Source: Bacteroidota bacterium
Lineage (GTDB): Bacteria > Bacteroidota > Bacteroidia > Bacteroidales > Paludibacteraceae
Assembly (NCBI GenBank): GCA_017860335.1
Contig: JAFNAU010000044.1
Span: 1-10,192, forward strand
DNA length: 10,192 nucleotides
Direction: 5' to 3'
How positions within the stretch are numbered: position 1 is the first letter of the stretch; every line of letters starts with the position of its first letter. The notes beneath the pieces were generated by a model. It had not been told where the DNA came from. It made no database searches and saw nothing but the letters and a program-made list of their open reading frames with translations. This document shows, in pieces, positions 1 to 7,630 of the stretch. A program made the translations under genes and the position numbers.

Positions 1-407
1 AATATCTGCCAGAAATCAACTTCTATTTCGGGATATTTGGCTTGTAAAATGTAAAGTCCGGGGATAGTAAACACCGCACCCGCAACAATCACTCCTGACG
101 AGGCTCCGATGGATTGAATAATCACATTCTGACCCAGTGCATTTTTCTTGCGGACAGCGGCAGATGCTCCCACGGCAATAATTGAAATTGGAATAGCTGC
201 TTCAAAAACCTGACCGATTTTCAGACCCGAATAAGCTGCGGCAGCCGAAAAAATAACGGCCATCAAAAGTCCCATTCCCAGCGACCAGCGGGTGACTTCG
301 GGATATTTGCTTCCGGCAGGCATTACCGGTTTATATTCTTCGCCCTCCTTTAATTCATGATACGCATTCTCGGGAAGGCTCGTAGATTTTTCTTGTTTGT
401 GTTCCAT
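1..407 (-). CDS. OPT-family oligopeptide transporter, N-terminal part (runs off left edge)
   Basis: The gene starts with ATG at 407-405 and is open to the window edge, giving 135 residues. The N-terminus carries the block typical of bacterial OPT proteins: ENAYHELKEGEEYKPVMP (residues 13-30) followed by YPEVTRWS (35-42). Next come a hydrophobic segment (about 43-60), the GLKIGQVFEAAIP stretch (61-73), a second membrane segment (about 72-85) and a third after GQNVIIQSIGASSG (92-105). OPT proteins are inner-membrane, proton-coupled importers of oligopeptides or metal chelates, usually above 600 residues with 12 or more helices, so only about a fifth is seen here. There is no cleavable signal peptide, as expected. 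A promoter lies 45 bp upstream of the ATG. The family is clear; the substrate cannot be told. With a secreted peptidase at 3992-6079, peptide uptake is a reasonable inference. Confidence 0.88.
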   Translation of the reverse strand, partial: MEHKQEKSTSLPENAYHELKEGEEYKPVMPAGSKYPEVTRWSLGMGLLMAVIFSAAAAYSGLKIGQVFEAAIPISIIAVGASAAVRKKNALGQNVIIQSIGASSGVIVAGAVFTIPGLYILQAKYPEIEVDFWQI

Positions 408-451
408 AGATATTTAGTTTGTAGTTAGTAGTCTGATATCTGAAATGCCTA

Positions 452-481
452 CAAAAATACAGATTTTAATTCGATTTGCAA
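452..481 (-). promoter_or_regulatory. Bacteroidota-type promoter of the OPT transporter gene
   Basis: Read on the minus strand there is a TTG (481-479), a 19-bp spacer, then TATTTTTG (459-452), an exact match to the phylum's -7 consensus TAnnTTTG. The predicted transcription start is near 445, leaving a leader of about 38 nt before the ATG at 407. The spacing and both boxes fit known Bacteroidota promoters; activity is inferred. Confidence 0.68.
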
Positions 482-485
482 GGCA

Positions 486-515
486 AGAAAAAGACTATAT
501 CAGTTATTAGATATA
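486..515 (-). terminator. Weak candidate terminator after the repeat-protein gene
   Basis: On the minus strand the arms TATATC (515-510... read as 510-515) and GATATA (496-501) form a 6-bp A/T-rich stem with an 8-nt loop, followed by GTCTTTTTC. It lies about 50 bp past the stop codon at 563. The stem is short and weak, so this is only a possible terminator; it also abuts the -33 box of the OPT promoter. Confidence 0.25.
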
Positions 516-562
516 TTGCCTTTGTATTGTTGTTATAAACGCATAATCGTTATTTACACAAC

Positions 563-1693
563 TTACTTTGTGGAAAAATTATATCGTTCAGAAACCCATT
601 GGTCTTTTGCATTATATCCTTTTATTGACAACAGTTTGCAATTTGGAGAATCGTAAGTCCAGCGGATAATTGCTTCATGTTTATTATTTTCCTTTAAATT
701 TCCATTTGCATCGTAAAATCGGTTTTCCACAGGATTTCCATTTATATCATATTTGTACACGACACGCGCAATTCCTGTTTCTCCTAATGGTTTCAATTCT
801 TTTTTCTTGCCGTAACAGTTTTTCTCTGCAATATTTTGTAATGTGTCAAATCTATACTCAAAAATTGCAATGCCGCTTGTATTTTCCGTTAACTTATTAT
901 TCTTATCCAAAAAACGTTGTTGTATCCTATTCCCATATTTATCGTAACTGAAATCAGAAGAAGCATACCCTTCTTTACTTTCAGTAAGCTGATTATTTGC
1001 ATTATAGTTTTTTATTTCTTGCAGGCTTTCGGTTTTTTTGTCAAATCTGAGGATGTTTATTGAAACTCCATCTTTCTTCTTTGTCAAATTGCCATCTTTA
1101 TTATAATACTCGTAACGAATGATGTAACTATCTGCGTTCTCTCCCCAGTAACATTTTTCCTCAAAAAAACCTTTTTTATGCTGGACAGGAATATAATTGC
1201 AGTCAAAATATTTCTCTGATATTATCCATCCTTTTTCATTTAAGCTCCAGGAGTAACTTGCTATTCCATTTTCATCTTCAGAAATAACTCCTTTCGAATC
1301 GAAATTTATACGTTTTACCGGTTGCCTTTGAGAGTTAAGAACTAAAGAATAAGAATAAACCCCTTTTTCTTTTACCGGCTGGTTTTTTGCATTCACAAAT
1401 GTTCTTTTTTCGACAGAATCAGAATATAATATGGTCAATCCTGTAAAACCTGACCCATTGTAAGTCTGACTTCCACGAACTAAATAGCGCGCATCAACTA
1501 TTCTGTCTTTATCATCATACAAAACTTTGTACGCGTAAGTATATCCGGCCTTTTCTTTTGAGATGGGTATTTCAGTTCTTAATTGATATTGGCGGGTATC
1601 AATGTAAAATCGACGGAAGTATTTTTCACGTTCCTGCGCTGAAACTGATGAGATAATTAAAAAGAAAAAAATAATGGATTTATATTTCTTCAT
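563..1693 (-). CDS. Secreted protein of about nine tandem YD-like repeats, function unknown
   Basis: This 376-residue protein has a clear signal peptide: MKKYK, a hydrophobic run at 7-17, and a likely cleavage at SVSA|Q (19/20). Nearly all the rest is a repeat of about 30-34 residues. Its pattern is roughly G-[IVY]-A...Y-x-[YF]-D-x-x-G-N......[FY]-[YFL]-D-x-x-[GN]-x-L-x-E. Good copies begin near residues 111, 143, 209, 242, 274 and 307; for example, KYDINGNPVENRFYDANGNL lies at 314-333. Such repeats are expected to build a beta-solenoid or propeller-like surface and resemble RHS/YD-type repeats loosely. No catalytic motif, lipobox or T9SS domain is visible, so the mature protein is probably periplasmic or outer-surface. 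The gene is visibly AT-richer than its neighbours (19 G/C in 781-840 against 31 in 3001-3060 of the pullulanase gene). It follows the pullulanase terminator, and no convincing promoter of its own was found. Confidence 0.82.
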   Translation of the reverse strand: MKKYKSIIFFFLIISSVSAQEREKYFRRFYIDTRQYQLRTEIPISKEKAGYTYAYKVLYDDKDRIVDARYLVRGSQTYNGSGFTGLTILYSDSVEKRTFVNAKNQPVKEKGVYSYSLVLNSQRQPVKRINFDSKGVISEDENGIASYSWSLNEKGWIISEKYFDCNYIPVQHKKGFFEEKCYWGENADSYIIRYEYYNKDGNLTKKKDGVSINILRFDKKTESLQEIKNYNANNQLTESKEGYASSDFSYDKYGNRIQQRFLDKNNKLTENTSGIAIFEYRFDTLQNIAEKNCYGKKKELKPLGETGIARVVYKYDINGNPVENRFYDANGNLKENNKHEAIIRWTYDSPNCKLLSIKGYNAKDQWVSERYNFSTK

Positions 1694-1754
1694 AAGTTTT
1701 TATTGATATTCTTAAAAATTGACAGCCCCAATCAAATTGATAATTCTTTAACAA

Positions 1755-1801
1755 AAAAACTCCATCCTGCCGAAATGCAAATCCGGCAGGATGGAGTTTT
1801 T
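1755..1801 (-). terminator. Strong intrinsic terminator of the pullulanase gene
   Basis: A perfect 18-bp inverted repeat (1755-1772 with 1784-1801) encloses an 11-nt loop. Read on the minus strand the core is ACTCCATCCTGCCG, and the stem is followed by a run of seven T residues. It lies about 45 bp past the pullulanase stop codon. The plus strand also ends in five T residues, so it could work in both directions. The 9-mer TCCGGCAGG in its right arm recurs at 1838-1846, just after the stop codon, so an alternative shorter pairing is possible. Confidence 0.85.
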
Positions 1802-1846
1802 GCGGATTTCATACCTTGTCCATCACTATTTTTCCATTCCGGCAGG

Positions 1847-3859
1847 TTACGGTTTTTCTACAGCCAGATACATAATGGCAGCTGACGAGGCAGGAATATT
1901 CAGGTTGGGGCTTTTCACCTGCATCAGTACACCTGACGGATTAATTAGTCCGTTGTAACATACCACATTCCAGGTTCCTTCAGGAATTTGCACCCCAACC
2001 GGTCTGCGGTTGCCATTGAAAATAACCAAGATTTCCTTCCAGCTGTCATTATTGGCATTGTTTCCCAGCGTATATGCAACTACATTTTTAGTTTTCATAT
2101 CCAGAAATTTCAGGTTTTTCTGTACCATATCCTGACTGGTCATCCGGAAAGCAGGATGTGCCTTGCGCAAGGCAATCAATCCCTGATAATAATTGAAGAT
2201 GTCAATGTATTTGGTTTTATTGTCCCAGTTTATCTGATTAATGCTGTCGGGTGACTGGTAGGTGTTGTGAACTCCCTTTTTATCGCGGTAAACCTCTTCG
2301 CCCGCATAAATAAACGGTAATCCCTGTGAAGTATAAACAACTGTCTGAGCCAGTTTGTCGAACCTGACGATTTCGTCCTCGGATGCCCCTTTGGGACGGG
2401 AAGAGCGAAGTTTGTCGACCAGACACATATCGTCGTGGCAGGACACATAGTTGACCGATTGCATCGGACCGTTAACATAAGGCGCTTTGGAATAAATTGG
2501 TTTTGTATAATCAATCTGAGGATGCTGAACTCCACCAACAATACCAAATTTTACGCTTTCTTCCAGGCTGTCGGTTCCGGATACAAAGCCAGGGATCTCC
2601 GAATGCATCCAGCTGCCTTTGAGCGCGTCGCGGATGTCGTCACTAAAAACGGCAACACCATTAAGCTGTTTGGCATTTTTCTTCAATGCACGTTTCTCTT
2701 CGGGTAGAGGTGATCCGCCTGCCGTCCATCCCTCGCCATAGATAACAATGGTCGGATCCACTTTATCGAGTGCCGCGCGAACGGCATTCATAGTTTCAAT
2801 ATCATGAATACCCATGAGGTCGAAACGGAAACCGTCCACGTGATATTCCTTTGCCCAGTAAACCACCGATTCGACGATAAATTTCCGCATCATAGGACGT
2901 TCGGAGGCCGTTTCGTTGCTGCAACCCGATGCATTCGACCAGGTGCTGTCCTTGTTGAAACGATAAAAATATCCCGGAACAAGCAGGTTGAGATGAGACT
3001 CTTCGCCCACGAAAGTGTGATTGTAAACCACATCCATCACCACCCGGATGCCCGACTTATGTAGTGACTGCACCATTTGTTTGAATTCTTTGATACGTGC
3101 CACAGGATTAGCCGGATCGGTCGAATAGCTTCCTTCAGGTACATTGAAATTCATCGGATCGTAGCCCCAGTTGTATTTGTTTTCGTTGAGTTTGGTTTCA
3201 TCGACCGAGGCATAGTCGAAAGAAGGAAGCAGGTGAACATGTGTAATACCCAGTTCTTTAAGATGGTCGATACCGGTAGCTTGTCCGGCAGTGTTTTTGG
3301 TACCGTGCTCGGTAAAAGCCAGGAATTTCCCCTTGTATTTCATTCCCGAAGTTGGTGATACGGAAAAATCGCGCATATGCACTTCGTACAGTGTAATATC
3401 GGCAAAACTTTTCAGCTCCGGACGTTTGTCATTTTCCCATCCTTCAGGATTGGTTTCTTTGAAATCAATAATAGCACCCCGTTTCCCGTTGATACCAACG
3501 GCTTTCACCCACATGCCCGGTGTTTCGTTCATCCATTTTTCACCGATTTTTATCTGAAATGTGTAAAATTTTCCTTTCAGATCGTCTGATACAGCCACCG
3601 CCCAGGTTCCGTTTTTGGATCGATGCATATCTTTCATCATATAAGCGGCTCCTTCGAGCCCGTTGTCAAAAAGAAGCAGTTTAACTTCGTCGGCGGCAGG
3701 CGACCAAACCCTGAATTTGGAGCCGGAGGGAGAGTAGGTCAGTTCCAGATCCTCGCCATTGTAAACCGGATACTCGTCATAACTTTTATACTTTTTGAAA
3801 TTAGTTCCACAGCCAACCAGCAATCCTGCCATCAGTAACATAAGAATTGTTTTTTTCAT
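1847..3859 (-). CDS. pulA: Type I pullulanase, GH13 lipoprotein
   Basis: This 670-residue enzyme hydrolyses alpha-1,6 branches in pullulan, amylopectin or glycogen fragments. The N-terminus is a lipoprotein signal with lipobox LLVGC (lipidated Cys17). A CBM48-like beta domain (about 35-135, with FRVWSPAADEVKLLLF at 49-64) precedes the GH13 barrel (about 150-570). The type I pullulanase signature YNWGYDP is at 229-235. GH13 regions are DVVYNH (276-281), DGFRFDLMG (342-350, nucleophile Asp347), GEGW (375-378, acid/base Glu376) and SCHDD (473-477, transition-state Asp476). A C-terminal beta domain ends at 670. All catalytic residues are present and the length is normal for single-domain-set type I enzymes. 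The residues after Cys17 (GTNFKKY) lack the acidic surface-export signal of many Bacteroidota lipoproteins, suggesting periplasmic exposure (inference). It stands alone between two terminators with no SusC/SusD genes nearby, so it is probably transcribed on its own. Confidence 0.93.
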   Translation of the reverse strand: MKKTILMLLMAGLLVGCGTNFKKYKSYDEYPVYNGEDLELTYSPSGSKFRVWSPAADEVKLLLFDNGLEGAAYMMKDMHRSKNGTWAVAVSDDLKGKFYTFQIKIGEKWMNETPGMWVKAVGINGKRGAIIDFKETNPEGWENDKRPELKSFADITLYEVHMRDFSVSPTSGMKYKGKFLAFTEHGTKNTAGQATGIDHLKELGITHVHLLPSFDYASVDETKLNENKYNWGYDPMNFNVPEGSYSTDPANPVARIKEFKQMVQSLHKSGIRVVMDVVYNHTFVGEESHLNLLVPGYFYRFNKDSTWSNASGCSNETASERPMMRKFIVESVVYWAKEYHVDGFRFDLMGIHDIETMNAVRAALDKVDPTIVIYGEGWTAGGSPLPEEKRALKKNAKQLNGVAVFSDDIRDALKGSWMHSEIPGFVSGTDSLEESVKFGIVGGVQHPQIDYTKPIYSKAPYVNGPMQSVNYVSCHDDMCLVDKLRSSRPKGASEDEIVRFDKLAQTVVYTSQGLPFIYAGEEVYRDKKGVHNTYQSPDSINQINWDNKTKYIDIFNYYQGLIALRKAHPAFRMTSQDMVQKNLKFLDMKTKNVVAYTLGNNANNDSWKEILVIFNGNRRPVGVQIPEGTWNVVCYNGLINPSGVLMQVKSPNLNIPASSAAIMYLAVEKP

Positions 3860-3934
3860 TGACGTTAATATTTTATCTGATTAAATATTTTTTTTCAAAA
3901 ATATATTTATTTCAGGATATTACCTAATAAAAAC

Positions 3935-3974
3935 AAAAAAGAGTATGAAATTATTGTTCAATTTCATACTCTTT
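3935..3974 (-). terminator. Intrinsic terminator of the M3 peptidase operon
   Basis: A perfect 15-bp stem (3938-3952 with 3960-3974; arm AAAGAGTATGAAATT) has a 7-nt loop. On the minus strand it continues into TTTTTTGTTTTTATT. It sits 18 bp past the M3 peptidase stop codon and upstream of the pullulanase gene, so it separates the two transcription units. Confidence 0.85.
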
Positions 3975-3991
3975 GTTTCTGTCAGAGAGGC

Positions 3992-6079
3992 CTATTTTAT
4001 GCCGTTTCGTTTGAGTAAGGCATCAATATCGGGTTCCTGTCCGCGAAAACGCTTATAAAGTGTCATCGGATGCTCGGTTCCACCTTTTTCCAGGATGTTT
4101 TTACGGAAAGATGCTGCTGTTTTTTTGTCGAAAATTCCGTTTTTCTGAAACACAGAATAGGCATCTGCATCGAGTACTTCGGCCCATTTGTAGCTGTAAT
4201 ATCCGGCTGCATAACCACCAGAGAATATATGGCTGAACGTGGGGCTCATGGCTGTATTTTCGACAACCGGGAGTACCTGAGCGGGTTCCATAGCTTCCTT
4301 TTCAAAAGCGAGAACGTCCCCTTCGAAGGGTTGTTCGAGGGTGTGCCACTTCATATCCAGCAATCCGAAACTCAACTGACGAAGCGCCAGATAACCGATA
4401 TTGTAATTGTCGGCATCTTTAATCTTTTTAATTAACTCCGCGGGCATCTTTTCACCGGTTTGATAATGCACGGCAAAGTTGTCGAGAAATTCTTTTTCCA
4501 CTGCCCAGTTTTCCATAATCTGCGAGGGAAGTTCCACAAAATCACGGTATACGCTCGTTCCTGAAAGCGATTTATACTGACATTTTGTCAGCATACCGTG
4601 AAGCGCATGCCCGAATTCGTGCATCATGGTGGTAACTTCATCGAAGGTAAGCAGTGCGGGTTTGGTAGCGGTAGGACGGGTGAAATTCATCACATTAACA
4701 ATATGCGGACGGCTGTCTTTTTTGCCTTCCATCCACTGACCTTTCATATCGTTCATCCAGGCACCGGCGCGTTTGCCTTCGCGCGGATGATAGTCGGCGT
4801 AAAACACAGCAACGAATTTACCGTCGGCATCGGTTACATCATAGGCTTTCACTTCGGGATTATACACCTGAATAGCGGGATTTTCGGTAAATTTCAAACC
4901 ATAAAGTTTGTTGGCGAGCCAAAATATACCTTGTTTTACTTTTTCGAGTTCAAAGTAAGGTTTGGTCATCTCGTCATTCAGATCATATTTCTCGGCTTTC
5001 AGTTTTTCGGAGTAATACGACCAGTCCCAGGGCTGAATTTTGAAATAGGCTCCGTTTTTGTTGGCATATTCCTGTACTTCGGCGTATTCTTTTTCGGCAG
5101 CGGGTTTGTAAGCTGCAAGCAGTTTATTGAGTAATTCATACACATTTTCCTTATTTTCGGCCATGCGATGAACCAGCGCGTAATCAGCATAGGATTTATG
5201 GCCCAGCAAGTTGGCAATTTTCAGACGTATATTGGCTATTTTACGGAGATTTTCGCGGTTGTCATATTCCCCTCCGACCATACATTTGGTGGCACTTGCC
5301 ATGTAGATTTCGCGGCGCAGGTCGCGGTTATCGGCATATTTCATTACCGGCGCATAGCTTGTGGCTTTCAGATTGATGAGCCAGCCTGTCTTTCCGGCTT
5401 TCTGAGCATTCTCGGCAAGCATATCAAGCACATCGGCAGGCAGTCCTTTCAATAATTCTTTTTCAGTAATCACCAGCTGATATTTATTGGTTTCTTTCAG
5501 CACATTCTGTCCGTAATTCAGGGTAAGCATACTCAATTCCTTGGAAAGTTCGCGGTAGGTGACTTTGTCGGCTTCAGACAGATTAGCACCGTTGTCAGCA
5601 AAACCATCGTAGGTATCCTTGAGCAGCTTTTGCTGTTCGGGAGTAAGCTTGAGTTTGTCCTTCTGTTCATACACGGCTTTAACCCGGGCAAAAAGTTTTT
5701 CGTTCAGACTGATCGAATTGGAATGTTCGGTCAATTTGGGCGACAGTTCCTGAGCTATGTTTTGCATCTCATCGGTTGTTTCGGCGCTGAGCAGGTTATA
5801 AAACGGAGACGACACTTTTGTAAGCAATTCACCCGAATTGTCGAGCGCTACAATGGTATTTTCAAAAGTCGGCGCTTTCGGGTTGTTTACTATTTTATCG
5901 ATTTCAGCATTGTGCTGTATCATCGCCTCTTCGAAGGAGGGGATGTAGTATTCCGTTTTCAGTTCATTGAATGGAATGGTTTGATGTGGAGTGTTGTAAG
6001 GTTTGAAAAATGGATTTCCGGCTATCGCTGAACCGGCAGCTGTCAATACAGTCATACTAAGGATTATTTTCTTTAACAT
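3992..6079 (-). CDS. dcp: Secreted M3-family zinc metallopeptidase (peptidyl-dipeptidase Dcp type)
   Basis: This 695-residue protein belongs to peptidase family M3, and its size and layout match peptidyl-dipeptidase Dcp, which removes C-terminal dipeptides from short peptides. The zinc site is complete: HEFGH at 487-491 (ligands His487 and His491, catalytic Glu488). The third ligand is Glu516 in YRDFVELPSQ, 25 residues after His491, the family spacing. The N-terminal half (about 45-400) is the helical lid domain. YADYHPREGKRAGAW (428-442) and NFTRPT (465-470) are conserved M3 elements. Residues 1-20 form a signal peptide with likely cleavage at AIA|G, so the enzyme acts in the periplasm or outside rather than in the cytosol like E. 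coli Dcp; secreted M3 proteins are common in this phylum. It lies 22 bp after the T9SS-cargo gene, has no evident promoter of its own and ends at a strong terminator, so the two are probably co-transcribed. Oligopeptidase A-like specificity is an alternative. Confidence 0.92.
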   Translation of the reverse strand: MLKKIILSMTVLTAAGSAIAGNPFFKPYNTPHQTIPFNELKTEYYIPSFEEAMIQHNAEIDKIVNNPKAPTFENTIVALDNSGELLTKVSSPFYNLLSAETTDEMQNIAQELSPKLTEHSNSISLNEKLFARVKAVYEQKDKLKLTPEQQKLLKDTYDGFADNGANLSEADKVTYRELSKELSMLTLNYGQNVLKETNKYQLVITEKELLKGLPADVLDMLAENAQKAGKTGWLINLKATSYAPVMKYADNRDLRREIYMASATKCMVGGEYDNRENLRKIANIRLKIANLLGHKSYADYALVHRMAENKENVYELLNKLLAAYKPAAEKEYAEVQEYANKNGAYFKIQPWDWSYYSEKLKAEKYDLNDEMTKPYFELEKVKQGIFWLANKLYGLKFTENPAIQVYNPEVKAYDVTDADGKFVAVFYADYHPREGKRAGAWMNDMKGQWMEGKKDSRPHIVNVMNFTRPTATKPALLTFDEVTTMMHEFGHALHGMLTKCQYKSLSGTSVYRDFVELPSQIMENWAVEKEFLDNFAVHYQTGEKMPAELIKKIKDADNYNIGYLALRQLSFGLLDMKWHTLEQPFEGDVLAFEKEAMEPAQVLPVVENTAMSPTFSHIFSGGYAAGYYSYKWAEVLDADAYSVFQKNGIFDKKTAASFRKNILEKGGTEHPMTLYKRFRGQEPDIDALLKRNGIK

Positions 6080-6101
6080 ACGTAATTATTTTAAATTGAA
6101 T

Positions 6102-7454
6102 TTATTCTCTGATAAGTTTTTGAACACACACGCCCTGTGGAGTTACGACATGCAGCAGATATATTCCCTGATTGAAATCACCGAGATCGATAACTCCCGA
6201 ACGCTCCGGCTGACTTTTTCTAATCAGCGTTTTTCCACTCAGATCAGTCACTATCCACTGACTTACATCAACCTGCTGACTATCGAAATAAAAAATGCCT
6301 TTCGAGGGGTTGGGATAAACACGAATTTCGCCGGATAAATTGTTTCTGGTAATGGAAATACCGGTATCGCTAACCGGGATATAGCTTATTTTAATCTGGC
6401 CAGCCTTTCGGATGACCGTTTCCTTATTAAACTGAAATGGGATGAACGTTGAAATAACTGTTCCGGCATCACCACCCCAAAACTCAAGACCTGATTTAAT
6501 AAGGCTGGCTCTCGAATACTTAAAATCGGAATAATTGATTGATGATACAGCCCGGAAATCATCATATACCGGCAAAAAGGCTGTTTTCCTCAGTACAGCA
6601 CCATCGGAATTATACTCGTAGCGGTACTGTAAGACATTTTCCCAGTAAATATTTTTCCAGTATTGATACAGTTCGCCGGTCAACCGGCGAGCTGTATCGT
6701 AGGTGTAACGGATATTTTGATTGTACTCCCACTTGTTACCGGTTTTATCCCACAACTTCTGTATTTCTGATGATTTTATTTTGCCATCAGGCAAATAGAA
6801 GGTTTCGCACTTTGTTACATTTACCCAGCCTGTATCCGTTTTTTCAGAAAATAACAGATTAATAAGCTTTGCAGAGTCGTTATAGCTGAAATTTATTTTT
6901 GATTCACCCGGCAAAAAACCGGATGAATATCTGTATATTGTAATTTGTTCGGTTAAATCCTTGTCGTTGTATATATAATCAGTATTCAGTGTTTTAATCC
7001 AGTAATCGCCTGACCGGTTGTAATCGGTTTTGTTCGTGAGTAAATGCTGATTATAGCTGCATTCTGATTTCGAGATTAATGTTGTATTTCCGTTTACCAC
7101 ATTCTGATGCGTTTCTTTTATCAGATTACCATCGCTGTACTCATAAATGATATGATAAAAGGTTTCCCAGTTATTGTTATTCCACCTGTTCATGCGTTGC
7201 AAAGTACAAAGTCCGCTGCTGTAGAGCCATTCGGTCTGATTTCGGCGCGCCCATTCATCGCCTTTCAACACGTATTTGGTTTCCAGTGTTTTCAGCTTAT
7301 TATCGTTATAATAATACAGATAACGGTATGTGCTGTCAGTGTCGGTAACCTGTACTTCGGTAATCAGCTGGTCGGTATCAGTCTGAGCAAATATCGGACA
7401 GACAGGCATCAGTAAAGCCAGCATCAGGAGAGAGAATGGTTCCAACAGCCTCAT
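6102..7454 (-). CDS. Secreted YD-like repeat protein with a C-terminal T9SS sorting domain
   Basis: This is a 450-residue type IX secretion cargo. Residues 1-23 are a signal peptide (likely cleavage IFA|Q). About 40-345 hold degenerate repeats of roughly 40 residues with the pattern W....x-Y-x-Y-[ND]..G.L..E: IIYEYSDGNLIKET at 102-115, IRYTYDTARRLTGELYQYW at 248-266, YRYEYNSDGAVLRKT at 277-291. About 376-450 is a type A T9SS sorting domain: EIRVYPNPSKGIFYF (376-390), VTDLSGKTL (402-410), GDFNQGIYLLHV (425-436) and the terminal KLIRE. The protein should cross the outer membrane through T9SS and be released or anchored after removal of this domain. The repeats suggest a binding or scaffold surface; no enzyme motif is visible. 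It is the first gene of a likely two-gene operon with the M3 peptidase, behind a strong consensus promoter. A 34-bp palindrome lies inside it. Function is unknown. Confidence 0.88.
   Translation of the reverse strand: MRLLEPFSLLMLALLMPVCPIFAQTDTDQLITEVQVTDTDSTYRYLYYYNDNKLKTLETKYVLKGDEWARRNQTEWLYSSGLCTLQRMNRWNNNNWETFYHIIYEYSDGNLIKETHQNVVNGNTTLISKSECSYNQHLLTNKTDYNRSGDYWIKTLNTDYIYNDKDLTEQITIYRYSSGFLPGESKINFSYNDSAKLINLLFSEKTDTGWVNVTKCETFYLPDGKIKSSEIQKLWDKTGNKWEYNQNIRYTYDTARRLTGELYQYWKNIYWENVLQYRYEYNSDGAVLRKTAFLPVYDDFRAVSSINYSDFKYSRASLIKSGLEFWGGDAGTVISTFIPFQFNKETVIRKAGQIKISYIPVSDTGISITRNNLSGEIRVYPNPSKGIFYFDSQQVDVSQWIVTDLSGKTLIRKSQPERSGVIDLGDFNQGIYLLHVVTPQGVCVQKLIRE
6665..6698. repeat. 34-bp near-perfect palindrome inside the T9SS-cargo gene
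   Basis: Arms 6665-6680 (GATACAGTTCGCCGGT) and 6683-6698 (ACCGGCGAGCTGTATC) are reverse complements at 15 of 16 positions, separated by only CA. The one exception (6672/6691) is a T-G pair on the plus strand and an A-C mismatch on the sense strand. The reading frame continues through it, coding for DTARRLTGELY. Confidence 0.85.
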
Positions 7455-7494
7455 TCTTTGTAGAATTTTAATCTCTGTAAATATTAAAAACCTT

Positions 7495-7526
7495 CAAAGA
7501 TAAACACAAATGTTGATTCCAACAAA
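7495..7526 (-). promoter_or_regulatory. Bacteroidota-type promoter of the T9SS-cargo / M3 peptidase operon
   Basis: On the minus strand TTTG (7526-7523) is followed by a 20-bp spacer and TATCTTTG (7502-7495), a full match to TAnnTTTG. The start of transcription is predicted near 7488, giving a leader of about 33 nt before the ATG at 7454. No Shine-Dalgarno sequence is seen, as is usual in the phylum. Confidence 0.7.
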
Positions 7527-7580
7527 AAACGAATTCAACCTTTAGCAATTTTAATACTCTTGCTGATATACTGACACTTA

Positions 7581-7630
7581 GACTATTTTTTCGAAATCGA
7601 TTTTATTGAAGATTATTTTTTCGAAATCGA
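7581..7630 (+). repeat. Two 20-bp direct repeats at exactly 30-bp spacing, candidate regulator site
   Basis: Copies lie at 7581-7600 and 7611-7630 and agree at 19 of 20 bases (GA[CT]TATTTTTTCGAAATCGA). Each contains TCGA-AA-TCGA. The second copy extends to a dyad, TTTTTTCGA-AA-TCGAAAAAA (7616-7635). The repeats sit 50-100 bp upstream of the CBM9-like gene, and the second covers its probable -33 region, which is where an activator or repressor would act. Function is inferred. Confidence 0.7.

Noticed and set aside
563..1693. Interpretation of the repeat protein as an RHS/YD polymorphic toxin.
   Set aside because: It is short, lacks the RHS core and C-terminal toxin domain, has repeats up to its end, and no immunity gene follows.
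1694..1754. Promoter search ahead of the repeat-protein gene at 1693-563.
   Set aside because: A TTTG is present near 1733, but no TAnnTTTG-like box follows at 17-23 bp; the gene may rely on readthrough or an unrecognised promoter.
3860..3934. A possible pullulanase promoter on the minus strand (TTTG, 20 bp, TAAAATAT).
   Set aside because: The -7 box is a poor match to TAnnTTTG and would leave a leader of only about 10 nt; the region is A/T-rich enough for chance matches. A promoter must exist here, but I cannot place it.
4598..5134. A 178-codon open frame on the plus strand opposite the M3 peptidase gene.
   Set aside because: It is antisense to a well-conserved peptidase and its translation (rich in F, G, H, I) is typical of a reverse-frame shadow; no family resemblance or start signal.
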